Position numbers and translations under genes: made by a program
The notes under the pieces: model-generated
Databases searched by the model: none
What the model saw: the letters and a program-made list of their open reading frames with translations, nothing else
What the model was told of the DNA's origin: nothing
Part shown: positions 46,941 to 54,395 of the stretch, piece by piece
How the letters are laid out: every line of letters starts with the position of its first letter
Numbering within the stretch: the stretch's first letter is position 1
NCBI RefSeq assembly: GCF_047219225.1
Contig: NZ_CP178208.1
Location: forward strand, 2,418,001 to 2,482,000
DNA length: 64,000 nucleotides
Direction: 5' to 3'
From: IMCC45349 sp047219225
GTDB taxonomy: Bacteria; Bacteroidota; Bacteroidia; Flavobacteriales; Flavobacteriaceae

Positions 46941-48440
46941 TTATTCAGTTCCAGAAGATGTTGATTTACTATCATAAGTTGCTTCACGCTCTTTAGCTTC
47001 TTCCAACCATTTTGGTAATAAGTTTTTCTTAAACTCTTCTTTTTCATGCTCCATTTTTTCTGGGTCTAAACCAATATAAAGTTGCGCTTTTTCTTTAGTA
47101 GAAATATCTGGCATCTCAACAGGTTTATTATGACCAAGTTCTGCTAATAAACGTGCTATTTTAATACGTCCACTAGTAGCTTTATCAAGACCGCTAGCAA
47201 TAACTCTTGCTGTTTCAACAGGTGAGTGGAATGAAGCACCATGAGCTGCTGCTGAATAATCCCAACGCCATTGTGCGTGACGAATATCTGTTAAGATACC
47301 TTTCATTTGCTCTTCGGTAGCACCTAAATCCCAACATTTTTTTGCTTCAACATGCATTTTTACTAAAGCGTCTTCAAGTTTTAATCTAGCTTCAGTTGAT
47401 TTACGTTGACGTTCAAAAACGTTATTTTTTAATTTATCAGCATCTTCTCTATGACAAACTTGACAAGCGTTAGCTACATTGTTAAGAGGAGATTGAATAT
47501 GGTGATCTGTGAATTTTTGTCCACCTTCACTTTTATACGGCATGTGGCAATCTGCACAAGAAACACCTCTGTCGGCATGTACGCCTGTTAAATAAGTTTC
47601 GTATCCAGGGTGTTGTGCTTTAAGCATTGGAGCACGACTTAGTTTGTGAGTCCAATCTTTAAATTCTAAATCATCATAATATTTTTCCATGTCTTCAACA
47701 GACATTCCGTTTTTCCAAGGGAATTTTAAATAAGGTACACCTTCTTTACCTGGTAACTTTTTGTCAAAATAGTATTCTACGTGACATTGTGCACAAACTA
47801 AAGAACGCATTTCTTGATGTGTTGCTTGGTTTATGTCTTTACCCATGGCATCAAAAGCTTCAACTAGTGCAGGACGTGAAATTTTTAACTTCATAGTTTC
47901 AGAGTCATGACAATCTGCACATCCAATAGGATTTACTACTTCAGCTCCTTTACTAGACCATTTTCCTTCATAAAACTCAGTTACTCCGTTTTCTGCCATT
48001 AAACGAGGTACATCTGGACTTTTACAAGTCCAACAAGTTGATGGCATTGGTCCATCACTATCATTTGTAGGTCCACCAGTTCTTAAAGTGTTATGTAAAT
48101 CTTCAATTGCGTATTGATGTCCTCTACCTTGGTTATAATCTTTAGCAAATCCATAACCAGCAAAAAGAACTACTAAACGTGTATCTTCTTCTAACATATC
48201 ACGCATTTGAGCACCACCTTGCAATGATCCAAATGTAGTATCTGCAGTTTGTTTGAATGATTGGTATTCCGCTGGGAAATTTTTACCCCATTCTTCATTT
48301 CTAGGCTCATTTTCGCTAATTTCTACTTGCGGTACGTATTGGTACTTAGCTTCATTCTTTCTATTAACAATACTAGAGGCAAGCATACCTAATAGAAATA
48401 CAACTAATGCTGTTACAATAAAAAGGACTTTATTCTTCAT
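46941..48440 (-). CDS. nrfA: Ammonia-forming pentahaem cytochrome c nitrite reductase
   Basis: A 499-residue periplasmic enzyme reducing nitrite to ammonium with six electrons. An N-terminal membrane anchor/signal (about 5-25) is followed by the catalytic haem motif C136-W-T-C139-K140 and four CxxCH motifs (C174, C216, C295, C326). Expected active-site residues appear as R106, Y223 and H277. The gene overlaps nrfH by 11 nt, giving the NrfHA quinol-oxidising complex. This allows dissimilatory nitrate/nitrite reduction or nitrite detoxification under low oxygen. Confidence 0.97.
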   Translation of the reverse strand: MKNKVLFIVTALVVFLLGMLASSIVNRKNEAKYQYVPQVEISENEPRNEEWGKNFPAEYQSFKQTADTTFGSLQGGAQMRDMLEEDTRLVVLFAGYGFAKDYNQGRGHQYAIEDLHNTLRTGGPTNDSDGPMPSTCWTCKSPDVPRLMAENGVTEFYEGKWSSKGAEVVNPIGCADCHDSETMKLKISRPALVEAFDAMGKDINQATHQEMRSLVCAQCHVEYYFDKKLPGKEGVPYLKFPWKNGMSVEDMEKYYDDLEFKDWTHKLSRAPMLKAQHPGYETYLTGVHADRGVSCADCHMPYKSEGGQKFTDHHIQSPLNNVANACQVCHREDADKLKNNVFERQRKSTEARLKLEDALVKMHVEAKKCWDLGATEEQMKGILTDIRHAQWRWDYSAAAHGASFHSPVETARVIASGLDKATSGRIKIARLLAELGHNKPVEMPDISTKEKAQLYIGLDPEKMEHEKEEFKKNLLPKWLEEAKEREATYDSKSTSSGTE

Positions 48441-49047
48441 TTTGTTTTTGTTTACTTGTTTGATCTTTTAACCATTGTGGGATTACAGCTCCTTCACTAT
48501 CGGTTGGAATAGGAGCAATATTATTTTTTATAGTTGATATACCATGAATTTTTCCATGAGGAACTTCTTTGTGGCATTCCCAACATTTTCTATCTGTTCT
48601 GTTAGCAGCATGGTCGTTTATATAACCATCATACTTAGTTTGAGTAACTTGTTGAATATGACAACGCATACAATTATCTTGAACTACTTCTTCAGAAGCT
48701 TCACGCATAAACATTACTTCAGGTTCTGCTCTTAATGTAAAAACTGACGCATGAAATAAACCATCTTTAGCTTTAAAATAGTACTTGTTCAAAATGTTAT
48801 CTTGAGGTACGTGACAATCATTACAAGACGCCCACTCTCTATGAGAACTGTGTTGCCAGCTATTGTAAACAGAAGTCATTACGTGACAGTTTACACAAGC
48901 TAGAGGGTCATCTGACATATAAGAAACTACTTCAGCTTCTTTAGCCATAAAGAATCCCAATCCTGTCATTACAGCAAGTAAAAATACTGCAACGCTTCGC
49001 CATCGAGATTTTTTATCTGGTAATATTTTCTTTTTTTTAAGGTTCAA
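48430..49047 (-). CDS. nrfH: Tetrahaem membrane cytochrome c, nitrite reductase small subunit
   Basis: A 205-residue NapC/NirT-type quinol dehydrogenase: one N-terminal transmembrane helix (about 17-34) and four CxxCH sites (C51, C75, C126, C155). It passes electrons from menaquinol to NrfA. It is first in the nrfH-nrfA-ccsBA cluster. Confidence 0.95.
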   Translation of the reverse strand: MNLKKKKILPDKKSRWRSVAVFLLAVMTGLGFFMAKEAEVVSYMSDDPLACVNCHVMTSVYNSWQHSSHREWASCNDCHVPQDNILNKYYFKAKDGLFHASVFTLRAEPEVMFMREASEEVVQDNCMRCHIQQVTQTKYDGYINDHAANRTDRKCWECHKEVPHGKIHGISTIKNNIAPIPTDSEGAVIPQWLKDQTSKQKQNEE

Positions 49048-49086
49048 TGCTATGTGTTTTTATAAAGACGATTAAAAAGATAGTTT

Positions 49087-49137
49087 TAAAATTAGTTATT
49101 TTTTTAATCTTTAACAATGTGATTTAGCTTTTAATCA
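49087..49137 (-). promoter_or_regulatory. Candidate nrfH promoter with upstream dyad
   Basis: On the minus strand TTG (49115-49117), a 20-nt spacer and TAATTTTA (49087-49094) resemble the -33/-7 consensus with one mismatch. Directly upstream lies TGATT-N8-AATCA (49120-49137), placed where an activator would bind, centred near -48 of the predicted start. Regulator not identified. Confidence 0.4.
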
Positions 49138-49145
49138 ATAAAAAA

Positions 49146-50402
49146 TTAATCATTGCTGCTTTTAAATAGAGTTGGATTAATTGTTAGCATTACCCATCCC
49201 CAATTATTAGTATTCCCATCTGTATTTCCTTTAAGTACTTCCATACCATCTCCAGGGAATAAATGAGAATAACCAGCAGTCAACTTAACATTTTTTTGAA
49301 TTTTATAATTGTAAACGATATCTAATTCGTTACCTAAATTCTTTTCAGAATAATCTGCAGCAGTCGAGAAGTTATGTAAAGCTAATAATAGACTTGACTT
49401 TTCATTTAACTTAAATTTTGATTTTAAGTAAATATCTAATAAGCCAACATTGTTGCCATGGTTACCAACATAAAAGTAATCCATTAAACCATTAAACTTG
49501 TGGTTAGTTCCATAAAAAGGTGTAAATGCATTGTTGTCTCCATTTGCTGGAGCACCATCGTCATTACCACTTAATAATTCAACACCACCAATTAAGTTTA
49601 ATGTATTAGAAGCCTTATAGTTTGCGTCAAGAGCTAATAAATAAGCACTTAAACTATTGTCATTTACATCTTTACCAAATTGGTAATATAAATTACTACT
49701 TAAAGCAAATTTACCTTTCTTATATTTTAAATGTGTACCAACAGTTTGGCTATATCTAGTTTCGTTATTATCTGCGTCATTTGTATCAATATATTGCATA
49801 CCATTGTTTAAAAATAAGAAACTAGCAGAGAAGTCTGTCCACTTTTTATTGAACCATGCATATTGTATTGCTTTGTATGTTTTTGGAGTAGTTAGAGTTG
49901 TTCCTGTAAGTGCTTCTCCATCTTGGTTAAAAGCAAAACCTACATCAAGTTTAGTTGACTCTCCTTTTACTTTAAAAACAGCTGCATCATGGCTTCTTGC
50001 TTGTTGTGCCCAACCAACATTACCCATTATTCTACTGTCATCATATATTATTTCTTGACGACCAACTTTAAGAGCTAGTTTGTTATCTAAGTTAAATTTT
50101 GCCCAAGCTTGGTGCACTGCTAAACCATTTTTGTCGGCAGTATTAAGTTGAGAAACATCTCCCCAAACTCTAACATCTTGAAAACTTAAATAAAACTCTA
50201 AGTTTTCTAGAGTGTAACCTGCATTTAATCTTGTACGTTGAGAAACAAAAGCAGCAGGATCTGTGTTATCTGGAAATAAAGTTTTAAATCCATGTCTGTA
50301 TTCAAATCGTGGTCTTACTTCTGCGTCAACTGTAAGTTGTCCAAAAGAGCATGTAGTGTACAATGCTATGATAACTAATGTAAGGTTTTTAAAGTAGTTC
50401 AT
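49146..50402 (-). CDS. Alginate-export (AlgE-like) family outer-membrane porin
   Basis: A 418-residue predicted beta-barrel. The start at 50402 gives the signal peptide MNYFKNLTLVIIALYTTCSFGQ; an ATG 69 nt upstream would bury it. The mature sequence opens with VDAEVRPRFEYRHGF and contains QRTRLNAGYTLENLEF, VGRQEIIYDDSRIMGNVGW and repeated amphipathic strands, typical of the alginate_exp family. In Bacteroidota such porins often neighbour respiratory genes, so transport of nitrite or a small anion is as plausible as alginate. It lies upstream of nrfH on the same strand, 98 bp apart. Confidence 0.88.
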   Translation of the reverse strand: MNYFKNLTLVIIALYTTCSFGQLTVDAEVRPRFEYRHGFKTLFPDNTDPAAFVSQRTRLNAGYTLENLEFYLSFQDVRVWGDVSQLNTADKNGLAVHQAWAKFNLDNKLALKVGRQEIIYDDSRIMGNVGWAQQARSHDAAVFKVKGESTKLDVGFAFNQDGEALTGTTLTTPKTYKAIQYAWFNKKWTDFSASFLFLNNGMQYIDTNDADNNETRYSQTVGTHLKYKKGKFALSSNLYYQFGKDVNDNSLSAYLLALDANYKASNTLNLIGGVELLSGNDDGAPANGDNNAFTPFYGTNHKFNGLMDYFYVGNHGNNVGLLDIYLKSKFKLNEKSSLLLALHNFSTAADYSEKNLGNELDIVYNYKIQKNVKLTAGYSHLFPGDGMEVLKGNTDGNTNNWGWVMLTINPTLFKSSND

Positions 50403-50454
50403 AATTGTTGATTTAATTAAAGTACAAAAATCGTAATATGTTACTGAGCAAAAC

Positions 50455-50468
50455 ATGACCAAAGTCAT
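50455..50468. promoter_or_regulatory. Crp/Fnr-geometry dyad between porin and pldA
   Basis: ATGAC-CAAA-GTCAT is a perfect 5-bp inverted repeat with a 4-nt spacer, the geometry of FNR/Crp-family sites (FNR itself: TTGAT-N4-ATCAA). It lies 53 bp upstream of the porin start and 82 bp upstream of pldA. Confidence 0.4.
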
Positions 50469-50549
50469 CATTTTGTAAAATTTTAGTTTTTCTTTAAGAT
50501 TTAAATTTAGGGAATTTTATTACTAATATTGTAAAGATAACATTAACAT

Positions 50550-51446
50550 ATGTATTTAATGAGAAGAGCTATTATATTCTTATGTTTTTATGTAAGTATT
50601 GTTAATTCACAAGAAACCGTTTTTGAAAAATCTAACAATGCGATAAAAGAAAGTTTAAATGATACATGGTTGTTAGAAGGAACTAATGATGAAATCTTTA
50701 AAATAAAAAGTTATAAGCCCATTTATATGATGTTTACTAACTATGTTAGTGGAGTTAATATTGCACCATCAAGTGGAAGTGGTATGAATTATAATGAAGA
50801 TTCATTTGACTTTATTGATTCTGAGTTAAAGTTTCAGTTAAGTTTTAAAACACGTGTGGTAAATAAGCCTTTTGGGTTGCCTTTAGATTTATGGGCTGCT
50901 TATACACAGTCTTCAAGATGGCAAATTTTTAATGGTGAAATATCTAGACCTTTTAGAGAAACGAATTATGAACCTGAGTTCATGGCAGTCTTTAAAACGA
51001 ATTATAATTTTTTAGGAATGCAAGGGTCTCATGTTTTAGTGTCTTTTAATCATCAAAGTAATGGTCGTTCTAATCCATTTTCTAGAAGTTGGAACAGAAT
51101 TATTTTTGAAGTAGGCTTAGATAGCGATAACTTTTCGATACTTATTAGGCCTTGGATTAGACTCTCTGAAGATGCAGAGCTAGATGACAATCCAGAAATT
51201 GTCGATTTTATAGGAAAGGGAGAGTTGATTTTAGAGCACTATTTTAACAATTTTTCTATTTATACTACTATTAGACATAATTTAAGATTTAACAATAAAA
51301 GTGCAGGAGGTATTGAAGCTAACTTGAGATGGCATATTAAAAAGAATTTAGCATTACAAGCCCAAGTTTTTCATGGTTATGGTGAAAGTTTGTTAGATTA
51401 TAATTATAAACAAACTATGTTAGGCTTAGGATTCTTGTTGAATTAA
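50550..51446 (+). CDS. pldA: Outer-membrane phospholipase A
   Basis: A 298-residue beta-barrel lipase that hydrolyses phospholipids in the outer leaflet. The catalytic segment FNHQSNGRS contains H168 and S170, with the supporting Asn in SWNRI (N182), as in OmpPLA. Signal peptide about residues 4-21 (MRRAIIFLCFYVSIVNSQ); the ATG three codons downstream at 50559 is an equally possible start. Related enzymes need calcium and dimerise on envelope damage. It is divergent from the porin gene. Confidence 0.92.
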   Translation: MYLMRRAIIFLCFYVSIVNSQETVFEKSNNAIKESLNDTWLLEGTNDEIFKIKSYKPIYMMFTNYVSGVNIAPSSGSGMNYNEDSFDFIDSELKFQLSFKTRVVNKPFGLPLDLWAAYTQSSRWQIFNGEISRPFRETNYEPEFMAVFKTNYNFLGMQGSHVLVSFNHQSNGRSNPFSRSWNRIIFEVGLDSDNFSILIRPWIRLSEDAELDDNPEIVDFIGKGELILEHYFNNFSIYTTIRHNLRFNNKSAGGIEANLRWHIKKNLALQAQVFHGYGESLLDYNYKQTMLGLGFLLN

Positions 51447-51576
51447 ACTTTAATTTTTTTATCAGAATATTTTAAAATAAGTAGATAAAATAACAAGATT
51501 TAGACTCAAATAAATTTGCTCAATATTATAATAAAAACTGTTGATAACTTCTAGGTTAGGATTTACTCAAAAAAGC

Positions 51577-51584
51577 TACTTTTG
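51577..51584 (+). promoter_or_regulatory. -7 element upstream of trxB
   Basis: TACTTTTG, a full TAnnTTTG match 22 nt before the trxB ATG; no TTG at the usual distance. Confidence 0.45.
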
Positions 51585-51606
51585 TCTTACCTAAAAACAA
51601 TAAGAA

Positions 51607-52557
51607 ATGTCTGATACAATCGAAAAAGTAAAATGCTTAATAATAGGTTCTGGACCCGCTGGATATACAGCGGCAATTTATGCATCTAGAGCTAATATGT
51701 TTCCAGTTTTATATCAAGGAACACAACCAGGAGGTCAATTAACTACAACTAATGAAGTTGAAAATTTCCCAGGTTATCCTGATGGAGTTACTGGACCAGA
51801 AATGATGCTAGAGCTACAAGCACAAGCACAACGTTTTGGTGCTGATGTAAGAGATGGTTGGGTTACTAAAGTTGATTTTTCTGGAGATGTACATAAAGTT
51901 TGGGTTAACGATACTAAAGAAATTCATTGTGATACTGTAATTATATCTACAGGAGCTTCTGCAAAATATTTAGGATTAGAGTCTGAGCAAAAATACTTAA
52001 AGCTTGGCGGAGGTGTATCTGCTTGTGCTGTTTGTGATGGATTCTTTTATAGAAATCAAGAGGTTGTAATTGTTGGAGCAGGAGATTCTGCTTGTGAAGA
52101 AGCACATTACCTTTCTAAGTTATGTACTAAAGTAACAATGTTAGTAAGAAGGGATGAGTTCAGAGCTTCTAAAATTATGGCTAACAGAGTTAAGAACACT
52201 GAAAATATTGAAATACTTTATAACACTGAAACTGAAGAAGTACTTGGAGATGGTCAAGTAGTAACAGGAGTTAAAGTGAAAAATAATGTTTCTGGAGATA
52301 CTCATGAAATTCCTGCTACTGGATTTTTCGTTGCTATTGGTCATAAACCTAATACTGATATTTTCAAAGGATTTATTGATCTAGATGAAACAGGATATAT
52401 TATTAATGTTCCAGGTTCTTCAAAAACAAATGTAGATGGTGTTTTTGTAAGTGGTGATGCTGCAGATCATGTGTATAGACAAGCAGTTACAGCTGCTGGA
52501 ACTGGCTGTATGGCTGCATTAGATGCAGAACGTTATTTAGCTGCTAAAGAAGGATAG
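51607..52557 (+). CDS. trxB: Thioredoxin-disulfide reductase
   Basis: A 316-residue FAD/NADPH enzyme that reduces thioredoxin. FAD motif GSGPAG (14-19), redox disulfide C140-A-V-C143-D, NADPH motif GAGDSA and the C-terminal FAD segment GVFVSGDAAD are visible. Length is normal. It is monocistronic with a strong terminator. Confidence 0.97.
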   Translation: MSDTIEKVKCLIIGSGPAGYTAAIYASRANMFPVLYQGTQPGGQLTTTNEVENFPGYPDGVTGPEMMLELQAQAQRFGADVRDGWVTKVDFSGDVHKVWVNDTKEIHCDTVIISTGASAKYLGLESEQKYLKLGGGVSACAVCDGFFYRNQEVVIVGAGDSACEEAHYLSKLCTKVTMLVRRDEFRASKIMANRVKNTENIEILYNTETEEVLGDGQVVTGVKVKNNVSGDTHEIPATGFFVAIGHKPNTDIFKGFIDLDETGYIINVPGSSKTNVDGVFVSGDAADHVYRQAVTAAGTGCMAALDAERYLAAKEG

Positions 52558-52575
52558 ACCTTATTTATTATATAT

Positions 52576-52608
52576 AAAAAAGCCGAAGTGTTAACTTCGG
52601 CTTTTTTT
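52576..52608. terminator. Bidirectional terminator trxB / GIN-domain gene
   Basis: 14-bp stem (52576-52589 with 52594-52607; AGCCGAAGT/ACTTCGGCT), loop GTTA. The right arm reaches the stop codon of the convergent minus-strand gene (52607-52609). Confidence 0.92.
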
Positions 52609-53458
52609 ATTTTTTTAATTCTTTTTTATGCAGTTTAGCAGTGTCTGTAAATTTATTAATGGTAATTTTTGGATTATCATAAATATATACTTGACTGCTT
52701 CCAGAGGCTTCAATAGTTAAACTTTCTGTAACCTGTACTGCTGCATCACTATCTAATTCACAAATTAACTGACAGCTAGTCGAGGTTAAATTTGAACCAA
52801 TAAAACTTGATGAATTATCGGTGTTTATATTTAAGATAGAAACTTCACCTTCAATTTTAGCTTCTGAACGTTGAAACATGTCTACTTCAATATTTTCTGA
52901 ATTAATTAAAGCTTCTAACTTACTATTTTCTCCTAATTCTAAAGTTGTATTTGCTGCTGTAAGGTTAAGTTTTACTTTAGCTTTTTCACTATTGATGTGT
53001 TTAAATTTTTGAGTTTTAATATTTAAATACGCTCTAGAAGTTCCAGAATTTATAAGTACTACCTCGTCTAGGTTTAATGATGTTAGCGAACTAATTTCAC
53101 CAGCATCCATAGTTTCTATTTGCTTTAGAGTTTTAGTATAAACAACTTTAATATTTAGCTTTTTACTTGAAGTAATTTTTTTTGATGTTTTAAAACTAAG
53201 AACACTATCAGTAACCGAAAAGTCAATAACTTCATGTAAGTTATCATCTGCTTCAACAAAAACCGATGCGCTACTACCTTCAATTAAATCAATCTTAAAT
53301 TTTTCACCAACCACAATTCTGTTAAACGAATTAATGTTAGTTTCTTTGGAGGTTACATTTCTATCACCTTTTATTTTTTCTTTCTTTTGAGCAAAAGAAA
53401 CTGAGACAAAAAGTGATAATATAAAGATTAAAAGGACTTTTCTTACCATCATATTCAT
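52607..53458 (-). CDS. GIN-domain (DUF2807) exported protein
   Basis: A 283-residue protein with signal peptide (MVRKVLLIFILSLFVSVSFAQ) and a DUF2807/GIN beta-helix: FNRIVVGEKFKIDLIEGSS, VEADDNLHEVIDFSV, then repeated short strands. Several starts are possible (53458, 53452, 53449); 53458 is given. The upstream -7 element at 53471-53478 excludes the ATG at 53491. Members occur in Bacteroidota near PspC and PadR genes, with unknown function; location is probably periplasmic or outer membrane. Confidence 0.85.
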   Translation of the reverse strand: MNMMVRKVLLIFILSLFVSVSFAQKKEKIKGDRNVTSKETNINSFNRIVVGEKFKIDLIEGSSASVFVEADDNLHEVIDFSVTDSVLSFKTSKKITSSKKLNIKVVYTKTLKQIETMDAGEISSLTSLNLDEVVLINSGTSRAYLNIKTQKFKHINSEKAKVKLNLTAANTTLELGENSKLEALINSENIEVDMFQRSEAKIEGEVSILNINTDNSSSFIGSNLTSTSCQLICELDSDAAVQVTESLTIEASGSSQVYIYDNPKITINKFTDTAKLHKKELKK

Positions 53459-53470
53459 ATTAGTGTTAAA

Positions 53471-53478
53471 CAAATATA
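53471..53478 (-). promoter_or_regulatory. -7 element of the distal GIN-domain gene
   Basis: Minus strand reads TATATTTG, a full match, 13 nt upstream of the ATG at 53458. It suggests this gene can be transcribed separately from the PadR operon. Confidence 0.45.
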
Positions 53479-53571
53479 TACAAAAAACCATCCCAAAGTA
53501 ATAAAATTACTAATGAGATGGATAAACATGATTGGTTGAATCCCTTAATATCTAAGGAATAAGTTGATTAG

Positions 53572-54297
53572 TTATTGTTTTCGAATACTACCAGAAACAC
53601 CGTCCTTTTTTGTTACTTTTTCAGGGTTTCCATAATACTTTATATCGCCACCACTAGAGGCTTTAGCTATTAGTTCCTGAGATGCGTAAACAGTTACATC
53701 TGCGCCACTATTAGCTCTAACATCACTAGTTTTTACTTTTAAACCTCCAGCTTTAATATCACTTCCACTTGTAGCTTCGGCATATAGTTTTTCTGCTTTT
53801 CCAGATACACGTAAATCACTTCCGCTTGTCGAGTTACACTCTACTACATTTGCTTCAACCTCTATTTCCATATCACTTCCACTTGTAGTAGTAAGTTCAA
53901 TGTCATCAACAGTTATTACTCCTGTTGAGAATACATCGCTTCCGCTAGTTGAGGTAATTTTTTCAATGTCTGTAAAACTTACCATTACTTTTCTAGAAGC
54001 AGCATAGCTAATGTTTTCATCAGCATAAATTTTAAGAACATTATTCTCTACTTTAGTCATAATGATGTCGTGTAAATTTTCGTCTGCTTGAATTTTTAAA
54101 CTCACATCGTTACTTTGAGTTAAATAGACATCTAGACCTCTACTTACTTTAATTTCGGTAAAGTTGTCGTCTATAGTTCTTTCGGCTGATTGTACATTTC
54201 CGTTTCCTTTTACGCCATAGCCACTCATGTCAAAGTGACAAGATGTAAGTGCTAAACCTAATATGGTTGCTACAATAAATTTTGTTAGTGTTGTCAT
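53572..54297 (-). CDS. GIN-domain (DUF2807) lipoprotein with SGSD repeats
   Basis: A 241-residue lipoprotein (lipobox LTSC20); the ATG at 54297 is chosen over one 30 nt upstream to give the correct signal. After the GIN opening (FTEIKVSRGLDVYLTQSN, IQADENLHDII) the protein has six repeats of about 20 residues marked TSGSD, TSGSD, TSGSD, TSGSD, NSGAD and SSGGD (about residues 118, 139, 158, 177, 197, 215), as expected for rungs of a right-handed beta-helix. Ligand unknown. It follows pspC with a 97-bp gap holding direct repeats and a palindrome. Confidence 0.87.
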   Translation of the reverse strand: MTTLTKFIVATILGLALTSCHFDMSGYGVKGNGNVQSAERTIDDNFTEIKVSRGLDVYLTQSNDVSLKIQADENLHDIIMTKVENNVLKIYADENISYAASRKVMVSFTDIEKITSTSGSDVFSTGVITVDDIELTTTSGSDMEIEVEANVVECNSTSGSDLRVSGKAEKLYAEATSGSDIKAGGLKVKTSDVRANSGADVTVYASQELIAKASSGGDIKYYGNPEKVTKKDGVSGSIRKQ

Positions 54298-54315
54298 AAC
54301 GTATTTTTTTGATTG

Positions 54316-54330
54316 ATTTTGAATCAAAAT
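54316..54330. promoter_or_regulatory. Palindrome upstream of the GIN-domain lipoprotein
   Basis: ATTTTGA-A-TCAAAAT is a perfect 7-bp inverted repeat 19 nt before the ATG at 54297; it could be an operator or mask the translation start. Confidence 0.4.
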
Positions 54331-54363
54331 TACTTTTGATTGATGGTTTTTTAAATAGTTTTC

Positions 54364-54395
54364 TACCGAACTGTAATTTTTAATTACCGAACTGT
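54364..54395. repeat. Direct repeat between pspC and the GIN lipoprotein gene
   Basis: TACCGAACTGT occurs at 54364-54374 and 54385-54395, exactly 21 bp apart (two helical turns), in the gap just after the pspC stop. This is the pattern of a regulator site. Confidence 0.5.
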
